Assembly: GCA_021234155.1 (NCBI GenBank)
Contig: JAJEKV010000104.1
Span: 3,335,985-3,399,984 of the forward strand
Reading direction: 5' to 3'
Source of the DNA: Isoetes taiwanensis
Taxonomy: Eukaryota; Streptophyta; Lycopodiopsida; Isoetales; Isoetaceae
Length of the DNA: 64,000 nt
Both the position numbers and the translations under genes were made by a program. Numbering within the stretch: the first letter of the stretch is position 1; each line of letters opens with the position of its first letter. Below the pieces are notes generated by a model that made no database searches, was not told where the DNA came from, and worked only from the letters and a program-made list of their open reading frames with translations. Below are positions 44,721 through 57,059 of this stretch, in pieces.

Positions 44721-47212
44721 GGCCGAAATCACACTACAGCCCGAATTAAAAAAAATATAATCAAAGGCCAATGCGAAATAGACACATGGCTATTTTTGAC
44801 ATGCACCCTATCACACTTAGGGCGCCCGAAGTCCAATCAGCATTTCGGCACCCTGCCGAGTTTCGACGGGCAACACCGCCTGTCTAAACTTTTGGCAGGC
44901 ACCACGTCAGCGGAGTTGTCCCCGGTCATCGCTCTTCTTCTTGCAAATTTTGGCGCCAATAAAAGAGAGAGAACGAATGCGCTCAACGATTGCGCGAGCT
45001 TTTACTAGCAGCTATTCATCTGCCTTCGTTTTTCCTAAGGTATGGATATGGATTAGGATTTCACTTATTTCAATTGCAAGCATTACAAGAAATTGCAAGC
45101 ATTACAAGAAATTGCGATTATATCATGATTGCATCTTTCACATCCATTCTTCTGTATGAAACATAAATTTTTTTGTGTTTGAATGTTTCCTTTGGCATTA
45201 GATGGATGCTAGTCAGCGTGAATATGTGCCCTGCACAATGACACTCAGATTGTTCATTTTGTTGGAAGCTCTACTCTTCATTTTCGTTGGAAGCTTGGTC
45301 ACTATGGACTTGACGAATTCTATTCTAATTGTAGTTCATGTTTGATTTTGAATATTCTTTCCTTTGAGATGTACCTTTATTAATCGTTCCCCGTATGCAA
45401 ACCCCTTCAACATAATAGTCTGTCCACATTCACCCATTATTACCAAATCTCGCCTATCCTGGGTCTTGATCTGATCAAAATCAGTGTTTTTACCCATTTC
45501 CCAAGTGATTTTGATGAAGGCACACTATTGTTGGAAAACGTGTAAGTAAATGGTACAGGAAAGTATGGATTCAGAATTCTTTATTGGTAACAGGTGAGCT
45601 ATGGCTTTGGAAAAGCTAATGAAAGAACTTGATGATTTTTTCTTGGCTGGAAAAAAAGGTGTCCACATATATTAGAGCATGCACGTGTGGTGTGATGAGC
45701 ACATAATTAATGGTTTCCACAAGCTACTCTTACATACTTACCATCATGAAATATGAAATGACACCTTTTCCTTTCTGTACTATATCTTGAGTACTTACAC
45801 TAATTGAATAGTGGTACTAGTGCAATTGCTTTATCCATTTCCACCCACCTTGAATGTGACTTTTTAAATATAATTTCTGCATTGCAGGTACACATGTACA
45901 TGCAAGAAGCTTTAAACAATAACTTGGTTGTAGTTCGTAGTTACTAGTTACGCTCAAATTTGTAGGTGGAGTCCTATCTGTAGCTCTAGTACTCCATTTT
46001 TGTTTTAATTATAGTTACTTGCGTTCTTCCTGACTTCATATATGAGAAAGCATTCACATGTGGGCTATGGAGCACATGGTTCTATGGTTCTGATACGAAT
46101 TTTTTTCCCAATCTGTTCCAAGCAAGTTCTGTTGCAGTGACATGCATGCAATAAATGGGTGCAAATATTGCCTTTTTTTTTATGTGGAATAGTTTATGAA
46201 AGTAGAATAAAAAACCTTACTGATGTCTTCCTTTTCATAAAAGCAGAAACATATTGACAAATAAACACAAGGTAGTCTCTTGATTTGATACTATCAAGTG
46301 AAGTAATATAGAATGAAATCCTTTTCTGTTATAATATTCTTGTGCAGATTCATTTGGCACACTGATGGGAATCTGGCTTCAATTGCTTCAATGACGTATG
46401 GAATGCTTTCGAAAGCTATTGCCACACTTCTCATTCTAATTGGTGATGACCATGGAATATACAATTTCTTGAGTTTGTAATTGACAGAAGTAGCAAATGC
46501 AATAAATAATAGGTTGTTGGGCAGTAGCAAATCCAACTATATATGAGTCTGCAATGCCTGTAATGTGTCACCAGCAGCTAGCAATCAATTATGCAACTCG
46601 AACCATAGAAAAGGAAAACCTTCTTGCCATCATAGCTAAATATTCTGCTCTGCTATTCCTATCAGCTTGATCTATTGATTCAGAGGCATCCTCAAAATTG
46701 ACATTGTGTGAGTAAATGTTTTTCTCCTCCATAGTTTATACATAGCTAAATCCTCTGCTAGCAGCTTGCTCAGCTTATTAGCTTGATGTGTTAAGAGGCA
46801 TCCTCAAAATTGACATTGTGAGTAAATGTTTTCTGGTGCAAATTGCCGGTAGAGTCTGCTCACCAAAGACAAAGTTCATAAAATAGGTGCAAATTGCCGG
46901 TAAAGTTCAAAATTTCAATCCATACTTGTTGTTTAGAATCTAAAGACGTAATCCATGAAAACTCGCTGCTGCTGTGAACAAACTGGAGAACGGTAATCCA
47001 TGAAAACTCGCTGCTGCTGTGAACAAACTGGAGAACGGAGAATAGCCTAGCCGTTCGTGTTGGGCGAAAGATGGATTGCGTGGCAAGTGACGTGTCCACT
47101 TTGGACACCAATAGATGTGATACGAAGAGGACGGCTAAATTTTTTGGAAGTTTACCGGGTGACCAAAAATGCCACGTATTTTTTGGGTTCGGGCTGTAGT
47201 GTGATTTCGGCC
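44721..47212. mobile_element. PIF/Harbinger-like element, 2.5 kb, non-autonomous
   Basis: Perfect 25-bp terminal inverted repeats beginning GGCCGAAATCACACTACAGC (44721 onwards; complement ends at 47212), flanked by TTA on both sides (44718-44720 and 47213-47215). This combination is diagnostic of PIF/Harbinger. The 2,492-bp interior has no recognisable transposase. A GC-richer part near 44815-45000 looks gene-like and could be captured. Internal tandem duplications at about 46620-46850 and 46945-47040 (46-bp unit) account for repeated VLQFVHSSSEFSWIT-type translations. Confidence 0.88.
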
Positions 47213-47813
47213 TTATATTAAGGCAGTATATTTACTTATACTTATATTAAGGCAGTATAGTTTGTGTTCTTAAAAAATAGGAAGCTAATACTTCTGGGCT
47301 GAGGACAGCCGTGGGGTCGACACGTACATTTTTTTCTTCATTTCTAAAATCTTAAAAAAGAAATGTTACATGTTTGACACGTGGATCTTAGCCTTTCTTG
47401 CAGAGCAAGCAATCCATCGCCATGGATCCCCGGTCTTGATTTCTTGAGAAAGGCCAGATAAACATCAGGATAACTTCAAAGCTCACCGATTACCTGCTTC
47501 CGGCTATGGCGACATATCTTGGCGATGTTGCGCCCATTCAATTGTCGACTTATGCTGTGGGCGATGGCAAGAACAACGACGGATGGAAGCCCTGCACTTG
47601 GAAAGGGCGGCTGGGCCTGGAGCAGCCCCAAATCCGGAAGCCCCAAAACCAGGGACTTCGAATTGGAGCAGGTGGTTTTCTTCTGGTTTCAATCCTGGTT
47701 CCTCCTAGATTTGCTGCCGGAATTGTGCCTCAAATTTTTTAGTCCAAACCTTGGCCGGCCTTAGAAAATCCACTTTTCAATTTTGGGGTTTTTGGTTCCT
47801 CCGAGGAGGGATC

Positions 47814-50800
47814 ATGGCGGAAGCTGCTTCTTCCGCAATCAGGCGTTCTACTCATTCTTTTGATGAGAAGATGGTTCCCGTAAGTTCGGCGACTTGCAGG
47901 GCTGAAAACAGGGGATCGGATGAAAGGGATCATGGCGAAAGAAGCCCAAGAAGTGGGCAGGCAAGGCGGATATGGCTGAAGGTTAAAAACAGTATGAGCT
48001 TGTGGAGTTTCAAGCTCTGCCGGATTATTTAAGAGACAATGAGTACATTTTGAGATACTACAGGGCGAATTGGCCTCTTAAGCGGGCGATTCTTAGTATT
48101 TTTTCAATACACAACGAGACTCTCAACATCTGGACGTATGTCTCGTTTTTTTACCCTTTTTTGGGCTCTGTTTCTTTGGGTTCGATGTGTTAACCCTAAA
48201 TTTTGTTTCTTTTCTTCTGTCCCGCTCCCACCACAGGGGCTTCTTTTTTTCTTGATGCTGACGATTTATACCACGAATAGGATGCCTGCAGCAGGCCATA
48301 CTGCTGCTGGATGGTCTAAAATACCTCCATTATCTATGCAAAAGCTTCAGGAGGGATTCAAGACAGCGTTGGGGAAACCTTTTTCCTGCTATCAGAAAAT
48401 TTCCTAGAGTTTTCAAACCCAGTCGGAATTTATAATTTGGAATTGGATTGTTCCTGCAAACAAAATTTACATCATTTCACAAAGATAAAAGTTTATTACA
48501 GCCAATTCATTACTGCTTTTAACTTTTAACCAAACGCTAGTATCAGATTAAAACCAAATCAAAATGCTACACTTGTAGTTATGCCATATAGATAATCACA
48601 TACATAGAATCTATAGATCACACTGAGGTGATCAAAAATCTCTACAAATAATAATTTAAGTTAAAGGGGTCAATGGGTGATCAAATATTTCAAAGGGATA
48701 AAAAAATACAAGAGAGAGTTCATTGTTTACCTTGCAGAATTGCAACTCCAGCACTAATAGGTGTTTTGCTATCATCCCGAATGCAGACTCTACTTGTATT
48801 AAACCTGGGCTCAAAATCGATGTTCATGCAAATACGTTTTGTGTGACATCGTTGTCTTTCCTGATGCCATAACAGAGGAAAATAATCCAGATTTTGCATT
48901 CTTAATCCTTCCGCAACTGTGTAAGTGGCTCAAGTCTCGAGTCTCCTTTTGCGTGAAAGCTCCAGTCTAAGGCGATAGCCGAAGTATATGCAAATAATTT
49001 CGTGTCTCCATCTCCATCTCCGTATATTCTTTTATCCGACTGGAGTTTCTGTGGGTTTCTTTGCAAATAGCTTGAGCTAGTCCGTTGCTGCAAGACTTTG
49101 GTATGCAAGAGTCTGGAGTCTCTCTACAATTTGAAGCAGTTTCGCAACTGTGCTAAGTGCTAATACTGGAGATTTTGGTCCGGAATGGTGCTGCAACAGT
49201 GATATGGTGATGCTCTGTAAATCCTCCAATGCTTTCAGGACACGACTTGGATTGATAGAATCGACCTGGAATTACAAGCAAAAAGGATACAAAGAAATGG
49301 ATGCAGAACCCTATTCCATCGTCCATCGAAGTTCTGAAGCCATGCGGCATCTGTAAGATGCTTCATCTGTTAATCAAGAGCTTATTTCCCATTTTGTAAT
49401 CAAGAGCTTACAGAGTTCGAAGACTGCGGATAGAGTCTTCAGCTCTTCGGACTCTATCTGTTAATCAAGAGTTTATTTCCCATTTTTTCATCTGTTAATC
49501 AAGAGCTTACAGAGTTCGAAGACTGTGGCATCTTACAGAGCAAGAGTTACTTTTGTTTCCCCCCTTTTCCTTATGTTTGCATTAAATTTTGGCAGCGGGG
49601 GATGGAAATTTCTTCTGTCATATGCTATTAGTACTGACGGAAGCCTATTCGGTGCTATGGTAGTATAGGTGCTAGTAGTAAGTGCCGGTTTCTGGTTCTG
49701 TTGTCGGCCAGTTTCCGGAAAGCAAGATTTTTTGTGCGGAAGTTGTTCCGCCACTTTGTCATATTGGCCGGTGATTTGGCAATTTGAAACGGCATATTTG
49801 CCTCTGCCCCGGAGTTTCCCCAACGCTGAGAGTAGTTTGCCCGCCTTGACTTGACCTTGCTGCATCATTCACATGCAAATGGAGGGATTCAGGATATTAG
49901 TGAAACTAAGGTACCCTTTTTATTCTTCGTAATTTTATTTTCCTATTTCTTGTAAAACACACGATCATTATGTCAGGCTGTATTTTCGTATGTGAAATGT
50001 CTCGATTCATGAGCTCATTGTAATGACATTGTAAATCATTTATTCTGTTTCATTTTTAGTGTTTTCTTAAAATACTTGGCGTTGACAAACTGCATGGATA
50101 TCTCCAGCATAATGCCTTTGCAAATCTTTCATGAATATTTTTTTGCACTTACAGATGTTTAATGGATGTTGAGATACGTTTGACCTTTGCAAGAGCTGAA
50201 CTGTTTGATGATGTAGGAACTTCATAACTATGGAGGTCTTGGAATAATAGACCCTTTGCTGCACAAACAGCATACAACTAGATGGCCATTTTTTATCTTC
50301 TTAGTTGGAGCAATGTTCTGCCTGTTAACAAGCAGCATGTGTCATCTATTAAGCTACCACTCGAGTCGCCTGTCATTTATTCTTTGGAAACTAGACTATG
50401 CTGGCATAGCAGTGATGATTGCCACATCTTTCTATCCTCCTGTTTACTATGTATTCCTATGTCAGCATGCATGGCAACATGTCTATTTATCAGGGATCAG
50501 TATTCTTGGCATAGCCACAGTGGCCGCAACGTTAACTCCATGTCTGCACACAACAAAATGCAGAATTCTCAGTACTTGGTTGTTTATTGTCATGGAATTC
50601 TCAGGGATCATTCCAGGTGCTCACGCTCTCATCTCAAACTGGCATGAGCCTTTTGCTTTTGTAGTTTTGGCCTATGAACTTGCAATGGTGTTCTGCTACC
50701 TTGCGGGTACCATGTTATCCCTGAGATATGGAAACCTGGACTTTTTGACATCGCTGGACATAGCCACCAGATCTTCATGGAACTCAAAAAGCAAGGAAGA

Positions 50801-50830
50801 GGCGGGTTTGGCTTGGCAAATCTCCATGTA
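47814..50830 (+). pseudogene. Heptahelical (PAQR/HHP) membrane protein gene, frameshifted
   Basis: Related to plant HHP proteins, the adiponectin-receptor/PAQR family of seven-helix membrane proteins. Exon 1 starts ATGGCGGAAGC at 47814. After a 1-base loss in an A-run near 47988, the conserved block continues in another frame: YELVEFQALPDYLRDNEYIL, NWPLKRAILSIFSIHNETLN, with a splice donor at about 48136. A short exon near 48236 (LLFFLMLTIYTT) degenerates to a stop. The large exon near 50265-50830 carries RWPFFIFLVGAMFCLLTSSM with the PAQR S-x3-H motif, then LDYAGIAVMI. The zinc-binding GHSHQIF signature is present at about 50750-50790 only in the +1 frame, and the histidine expected after it is missing. 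Two or more frameshifts and a truncated C-terminus make it very probably dead. Confidence 0.8.
48410..50230. other. Intronic or inserted DNA within the PAQR pseudogene
   Basis: Lies between the second and third recognisable PAQR blocks. No other gene is seen. About 49370-49520 has a local tandem repeat (phrases TTAATCAAGAGCTTA and CTTACAGAGTTCGAAGACTG). Confidence 0.4.
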
Positions 50831-50831
50831 A

Positions 50832-52250
50832 GATTTTGTATTTAGAATATGGTTCCAATTGTGGCATAGCATAGCCTACAGTCCTCACATAAAAGCTATG
50901 GAAGGACAAGCAAGGAAGAATGTTATACAGAGGAAGGTTCAATGAAAGAAAAACAAAACAAAATATGACAATTCATCATCCCCCCTTCCCCGGGGGCTTC
51001 ACCTCTTTATATAGAGCATATGGCATGTGCGTGCAAGGGGTCGACTGAAACCCCCCTATATACGGCTTTTTGCGGGCGAAACCCCCCAACCATACGTAAA
51101 TATGAATTTTAATTTTTGGCCCCTTATCCGTACATATACGCCAGTCCCAACTAGCAATCCATATACCCTTTCCCGTACATATACTGGAATGTTGGCCGAT
51201 GTTTATCATACATATACTGGAATGTTGGCCAATGGTTGGGTTTATAATCTTGGCATATGGGATGTTGAAATGTTCATGAAATGTTGTCCTAACCCCTATG
51301 GTAGTTGCTCACCCTTATGGCAACACTTATGGCCAAACATAGCAACCTATGTCACCTCAAAAGGTTTACATCATAACCTATGTCACCTCAAAAGGTTTAC
51401 ATCATAACCTATGTCACCTCAAAAGGGACGTTGCCATCATAACCTCTAACAACCTTCAACATGATAATCTATAACCTTTAAAATAAAATCATAACCTTAA
51501 GATGATAATCTATTGGCATAATGACATCATAATGGTTGGGCATATTGGCATCAAATCTGCATATTCCGTTTTTGCTTTATAAGTAGTGGCGGGAGTAGTC
51601 TCTTCATCACCATCACCTATCCATTTCCCGGATCCTACTCCTTCCCCCAAGTTCCTTCCTTCCTTCTCCTCGCTTTGGAATGGCCCGGATCAAGGTGACT
51701 GCCCGAAGGCAGCCTGCAGAATCGTCCTCTTCCAGCCATCCAGGCATGGAGATGATGTTTGTGGCCACATTTACCCCCCAAAACACAACCTTTTTTGTTA
51801 CATACAACATTTCGATAAGAATTGTTTAGAAGATGGTACTGGCTTCCATTGGCCTTCATATATTACATTCGATACACTCTTTTTTAGGCCATGTCCTTTT
51901 TTGAGGCCATTGTGTTCTTTTTAGACCCTAAGTTAAAAGGTTTTTCATGTTAAAAAATTAGTTGTTTATAATCCGTATACAAATGTGTATGCCCTAATGT
52001 ACTCGGATGCATGGTAATTGAATACCCATCAAAGTGCTTCTCTTACAACGAATGCGCACGACTAGTTGCTCATCCCCCCAATGTTCGTATTGCAGGAAAG
52101 AGAAATGTTCGCGGCAGCCTTGGCCACCGCAATAAATTTCTTGTATATCTAAACGAGCAAAATATTGGCTCCCGAAAGGGGTTCGATTCCAAAAAATGGC
52201 GAGTAGAATACCTCGTGCATAATTATTGTATAATGTGAGAACAATTTTAT
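50832..52250. other. Gene-poor stretch with short tandem repeats
   Basis: About 51345-51430 is three copies of a 31-bp unit (TAACCTATGTCACCTCAAAA). About 51170-51230 repeats CATATACTGGAATGTTGGCC. A TATA-like TTTATAAGTAG near 51573 precedes ATG at 51680 (MARIKVTARRQPAESS), a 50-codon frame. This could be the start of a retroelement gag, but nothing further supports it. Confidence 0.4.
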
Positions 52251-52257
52251 TGCAATA

Positions 52258-52335
52258 ACGCTGCGTGGCGCAGATGGTTGGTTCATTCGGTTTTCAACCT
52301 TTTGCGCGAGTTCGAACCCGCCTTTTATCATTTTT
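52258..52335 (+). repeat. tRNA-like (SINE-head-like) sequence
   Basis: TGGCGCAGATGG (52266-52277) is a good A box, and AGTTCGAACCC (52309-52319) is a good B box at tRNA spacing, followed by TTTT and a longer T-run, which would end Pol III transcription. Acceptor and T stems do not pair well and the anticodon loop (TTTTCAA) is poorly supported, so it looks like a tRNA-derived relic. It is not a working tRNA. Confidence 0.5.
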
Positions 52336-52339
52336 TTAC

Positions 52340-52585
52340 TTTGGAGGGGTATTTACATGCGAATCTATGAGTCGAATATCCCATTTTTGGTATTCAAATT
52401 GCAAAATAGAAGCCAATCTACGAGTCTAATACCCCACTGGAATCCAACCACAATTTTTTGGGTGTATTCGACTTACGTAATTTACATGCAAATCTATGAG
52501 TCGAATACCCCATTTTTGGTATTCGACTTGCAAAATAGAAGCCAATCTACGAATCTAATACCTCACTGGAATCCAACCCATAATC
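52340..52585. repeat. Tandem duplication, ~120-bp unit
   Basis: Two copies share ATTTACATGC(G/A)AATCTATGAG, CCCATTTTTGGTATTC and AGAAGCCAATCTACGA. They follow directly after the tRNA-like sequence and may be its repeat body. Confidence 0.7.
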
Positions 52586-52864
52586 GGGAGCCAATAAATG
52601 CACCAGTTAGTGTAGTATGTGAATTGTGTGTATGTCAGAATAGCATATGAACATATGCAATGATATGATTTTGCTGTTAGTAATATACATAATATATGTA
52701 CTATATGTACGTCTTAGGTTTGAATGGTTTGAAGTTGTTACGATTGGCAAGGTTATTTTAAATGGAAGTCTGTGACTTCGTTAATCATATTTTGTTCTAC
52801 TAACTACATTATTAGTATAGAGGGTTTTTTTTTTAAGGTCAATTCCTTAAAAAAGCTGGATATG

Positions 52865-52945
52865 ATTAAGAATGAGAATGAGAATGATTTTTTATCGTCC
52901 ACTGAGGCCAATCGGCCTATGGGACCCACAAGGAGCGCAGCAAAC
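52865..52945 (-). mobile_element. LINE 3'-end fragment
   Basis: GTCCACTGAGGCCAATCGGC and GGGACCCACAAGGAGCGCAG match the 3' terminus of the LINE at 19.8 kb in the same orientation, next to a (GAGAAT)n-type tail. It is a severely 5'-truncated copy of about 80 bp. Confidence 0.8.
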
Positions 52946-52952
52946 TTAAGGA

Positions 52953-53175
52953 ATAATCAAGAATTGCTAAAATATATTGAAGGCAGCTATTGAAGTTCTA
53001 TCTAAGAAACAAGTATTTATGAGTGATGATTTAATGAGGATCATGATTTCGTATTTGTGCATAATAATCAAGAATTGCTAAAATATATTGAAGGCAGCTA
53101 TTGAAGTTCTATCTAAGAAACAAGTATTTATGAGTGATGATTTAATGAGGATCATGCTTTCGTATTTGTGCATAG
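52953..53175. repeat. Near-identical 111-bp tandem duplication
   Basis: Units starting at 52953 and 53064 (ATAATCAAGAATTGCTAAAA) are almost identical over their length, so the duplication is recent. It begins just beside the LINE tail fragment. Confidence 0.88.
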
Positions 53176-53179
53176 TTAA

Positions 53180-53920
53180 AAGGATGTGTTTCATGTGTAT
53201 ATGTTATTTGTGTATATGTGTGACAAGTAAAGTTTGCTAGAGTATATTGTTAGATATCAAGCTTATCAAGCTTGCAACAAAAGCTTTGGTTTAAACAATG
53301 AAACTTATGTATTACAAGAAACTTATTGCGGCGGTCAAGACCGCCGCAAACGTTTCCCAGCCTTTTTTATACACTCATAACCTTATAATTCGGATCATAT
53401 GATAGATAATTCAATAACATGTGGGACTGTTGTCCATAACAGATGGCCTAACATGCAACATCCCTGCTATTCTACCAAGGTGAATAAGTTACAAATTTTT
53501 CTTTGAAATCGCATTTCAAAGAGTAAGATTGGACGAGGTTCTGATTAAGAAGCTAAGGCGATTATTAGATGCAGCATAGCTATTATTCCAAAATGTTCTG
53601 ATGTGAATTTGTTGGCATAGTTGGCATTCTGGTGGTTTCAATCCCAGGCAGATATATTCTGATTTTATTAACTACTTTACAACAGCTTTAATAGCATCTT
53701 AACTCTTTATAAGCGACCAAGATATGTTACTGCTGGTTCATTGTCCTTAGGAAGGTGTAGGGTAGTCCTTACTATGGAGATGTATTGCATTGTTGCTAAA
53801 TTGCATAAGATTTTTATTATTTGGTTATATACATTTGATATTCAAATTTGTGTGGTAGTTACTCATATTGACAAATTAAAAATATTATGTGATGGCTAAC
53901 TTATTTCACTTTTTGTGAAT
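53180..53920. other. Nothing recognised
   Basis: AT-rich DNA upstream of the MSH6 fragment. No further MSH6 exon could be found here, so the gene copy is truncated on this side. Confidence 0.35.
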
Positions 53921-53921
53921 A

Positions 53922-54698
53922 GATAGGAGCAAAGTTCCAGCTGAAAGCTTTGAACTTTCACCAGTCGATACATTTTTCATGCGCATGGGGGCCAAAGACC
54001 ACATTATGGCTGCACAAAGTACATTTTTTGTAGAGCTTTCTGAGACTGCTAATATGCTGGTATGTTTATATTAACAATACTGCATCTTAGATTTGGTGTT
54101 TACAATGTGAAAATTTGAAGAACAAACGAACTCCTAATGAGCATATTTGCATTTTCTACGAGTAGAGTTAGTCACAAATTCCCCACTATCAGTTCCCGCT
54201 TCAAATAATTGTCTCAAAAGTAGAGGAAGTGCACTTCTGTTGTCTAAACAAACTTAGTGGTCATCTGGTTCTATATCGTCTGTCCACAATATCTTGCATC
54301 TTTTACTAAGCAAATTTTCTTTTTCTGTGTAGAACATGGATGAAGCTCCAGAGCAAAGCTTTTGTTTATTTGGTTGTGGGCTTCAAGACACTAATTTATT
54401 GTCCTTGCTTCACATTCAGAGTCGTGCAAAAAAAAATTCTCTTGTTGCATTAGATGAGCTTGGTCGAGGTACATCAACATCAGATGGCCAGGTTATTGCA
54501 TAATGAATACATCCATCTTTCTCTGAAGCTCTAAGCAATATGGTTTAAAGCTATAGGACACACTAGCAATACGTTTTTTATTTTCTTCATAATGACAAGC
54601 ATGCAGTTCTTCAACATCTAGCACATAATGTTGGCTGCCATGGGCTGTTTTCTTCCCACTATCATCGACTTGCTGACGACCACTCAAATGATCCTTGC
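53922..54698 (+). pseudogene. MSH6-like mismatch repair ATPase fragment (three exons)
   Basis: Part of the MutS C-terminal ATPase. Exon a (about 53922-54059) gives [40 protein letters not shown] and NML, with donor GTATG. Exon b (about 54420-54491) gives NSLVALDELGRGTSTSDGQ, including the Walker-B-like DELGRG and the GTSTSDG signature. Exon c (about 54600-54698) gives AVLQHLAHNVGCHGLFSSHY and HRLADDHSNDP, with donor GTAAG. THYHRLA-type sequence points to MSH6 more than MSH7. Introns are retained, so this is a duplicated genomic piece and not a retrocopy. The Walker A exon and everything 5', and the exons after c, are missing. Non-functional. Confidence 0.85.
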
Positions 54699-54699
54699 G

Positions 54700-55530
54700 T
54701 AAGAGACGTTTGTTGTGTGATGGAGATCTATGAACTAGTACCTTACATTACACATAACTTCATCAGAAAACCATACCGAAGAAAGGAAAGACTAGTCGGA
54801 TATGATGCTCTGCTTGTTTCTAGCGATCTGCCATAGCCACAACACCATAGCGACAATGCGTCATCTGAGAAAAAAATTGGAGATTTTCAATGGGGACAAA
54901 TTTGTCCCTTGAATTCGACCCCTGGTGATGGACAATGATGCTGGAATGCAAAAATTCATCCACGGCTTGCAAATTTTGCAGTAAATTAGAACCCTGAATA
55001 TGGAATGTGGTTGACACAACAGAATGAATATGTTATAAGCATGGCTTGGAGACCTTACATACAATGAATTAAAGGAAATGTTATATTGTCCATGGAGACC
55101 TGGCAGGTCTATCAGATGACCATCGAGTACATAGTAAATAAAAAGCATGCGACCATATCGTGAGAAAGAGAGAGACACGTTTCTTGACATTGCACATAGC
55201 TAATTTACAATGCACCATCTGATTACAAATCATCAGGTAAATAGAGACTGCGCTATATACTATGCAAAATTATACATAAACATTGGCAGGCAAAGAGTTG
55301 CATAATTGTTAGCTAGCGTCTCTACTGTTTCTAGCTCTAAGCAACATCCAAAGAAGGCAATTCATATTCATCTGGTTTTAGTGCCAATGGAAAGTTTCGC
55401 GAATCGGGCACTCTCTTTGGGGCTCTGAGATTAGATAGAAAAAGCCAATAGAAAGAGGCGGCTCCTCTCCAATCGTTGGACGCCTTGCACGAATATCAGC
55501 AAAAACAACTAGGGGGTCAGGGGGTTTAAT
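54700..55530. other. Nothing recognised
   Basis: No downstream MSH6 exons and no other coding evidence were found in this stretch. Confidence 0.35.
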
Positions 55531-55629
55531 TTAATGGTTCAATTTCTTAATATGTTTGATGCCCCTTTTAATTGTTCGATGTGCTATCTAACCATATATA
55601 TGTTCTTATACTTGGCGCTATCTGGCCGT

Positions 55630-56180
55630 CGGTTCAGATCCTATGGCCCATGTTGCTCAGGGGCACATCCTACGGCCCAGATGGCTTGGGAGTTTCTATC
55701 AGCCCATCCTACGACTCATGTTGATTTGATCCGCTCCTACGGTCGAGATGGCTTGGGAGTCTCTATCAGCACACCCTACAGTCCAAATTGTACAGTTGAG
55801 ATGGCTTGGGAGTTTATATGTAATAGATCCTACGGTCCAGGTTGATTTGATCATGATCGTCGATCCGAGATCCTACGGCTCACGCTGCTTTGAGACACAT
55901 CCTACGGCGCACATGGCTTTGGGAATTATATTTAATAGATCCTACGGTCCAGGTTGTTCTTGATCCTGACCGTCGATCCAAGATCCTACGGCTCATGTTA
56001 CTTTAATTTTTTACACGTGGCCCGATCTCGACCCTTGATCAGGTCCAAGATCCTACGGCTCACGTTGAATGCTAGGCCCTTAAGGGGAGGCTTTTAAAAT
56101 GTTTATGTTGTTTGGGGGATTTGAACCCTGGGCATTGCCCTCTAAGCCCCCATTCTAACTAGACTAAGCATTAATTCATA
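55630..56180 (-). repeat. tRNA-derived SINE-like repeat with tandem TACGGTC/GATCC tail
   Basis: On the minus strand, GTCTAGTTAGAATGGGGGC and the B box GGTTCAAATCC (near 56135) form a tRNA-like head. Its body (CCTCCCCTTAAGGGCC) runs into about ten degenerate copies of AGCCGTAGGATCTTGGAYC down to 55630. A partial relative occurs at about 58450-58570, and a related head with a different body is at 59000-59135. Confidence 0.6.
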
Positions 56181-56279
56181 AAAATTAATATTTTAAATAT
56201 ACTTAAGGGTAATGAGTAAATTAAGATAAAATAGAATATAATGTTCTGGATAGTTCTCGTATACTTTTAGAGTATAAGA

Positions 56280-57055
56280 GAATCTAGAGGGAATCTAAGG
56301 AAACGCTTCTAAAAAGAGTTCCAGAATGTCGTAAAAAATTCTAAAATGAAAGGGAATCTAAGTGAATCCGTCCAGAAAATTCCAAATTGTTCTAGTGAGT
56401 TCTAGAATGTTCTAGAAAATTCTATAGAGCTCTAGAATGTAAGGTAATTGGCGAGAATATGAGGGAATTTACAGGAATGTAAGGGAATCTAAGGAAATAC
56501 TTTTAGAAAGTTCTAGAATGTTTTGAAAGTTTCTAAATATTCCTAAAAGTCATAAAATGCTCTAAAAAGTTCTAGAATGTAGAGGAGTCTAGAAGAATCT
56601 AAGGAAATCTAAGAAAACCTCATAAAATATAAGGGAATCTAAGAAAATATTCATAAGTCTAAAGGAATCTCTTAAAATCTAGGGGAATCTAAAGGAATCT
56701 TCATAAAACCTAGGGGATCTTGATGAAACCTTAGAGTATCTAAAGGACCTTCATAGAATCTATTTGAATTTCATATAATGTATGGGAACTAGGGCAATCT
56801 CATAAAATCTAAAGGGAACTAAGGGAATCTAAGGGGATCTAAGGCAATCTTCATAAAATCTTAGAGAATCTAATGGAATCTAAAGGAAATCTTCATAGAA
56901 TGCAAGGAAGCTCATAAAATCTAAGGGAATCTAATGGAAACTTATAAAATTTAGAGAAATCTTCACGAAATCTTTGAGAATTTAAGAGAACTTTAGAATA
57001 TTAGAGAATCTATGAATGTAGAGGAATTTCAAGAGATTCCTTGGGAATCTAAGGC
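56280..57055. repeat. Degenerate GGAATCTAAGG/AGTTCTAGAATG repeat field
   Basis: Many short, imperfect copies of AATCTAAGGGAATCTAA and TCTAGAATGTTCTAGAA. The second type is an alternating TTC/GAA array (see findings). No coding region. Confidence 0.75.
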
Positions 57056-57059
57056 ACGA

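Noticed and set aside
51680-51830. Histone-H3-like start MARIKVTARR
   Set aside because: Only a few residues resemble H3; the frame then diverges and stops after about 50 codons.
54493-54687. Minus-strand frame MSGRQQVDDSGKK...
   Set aside because: It is the antisense shadow of the MSH6 exon with HYHRLADDHSNDP on the plus strand.
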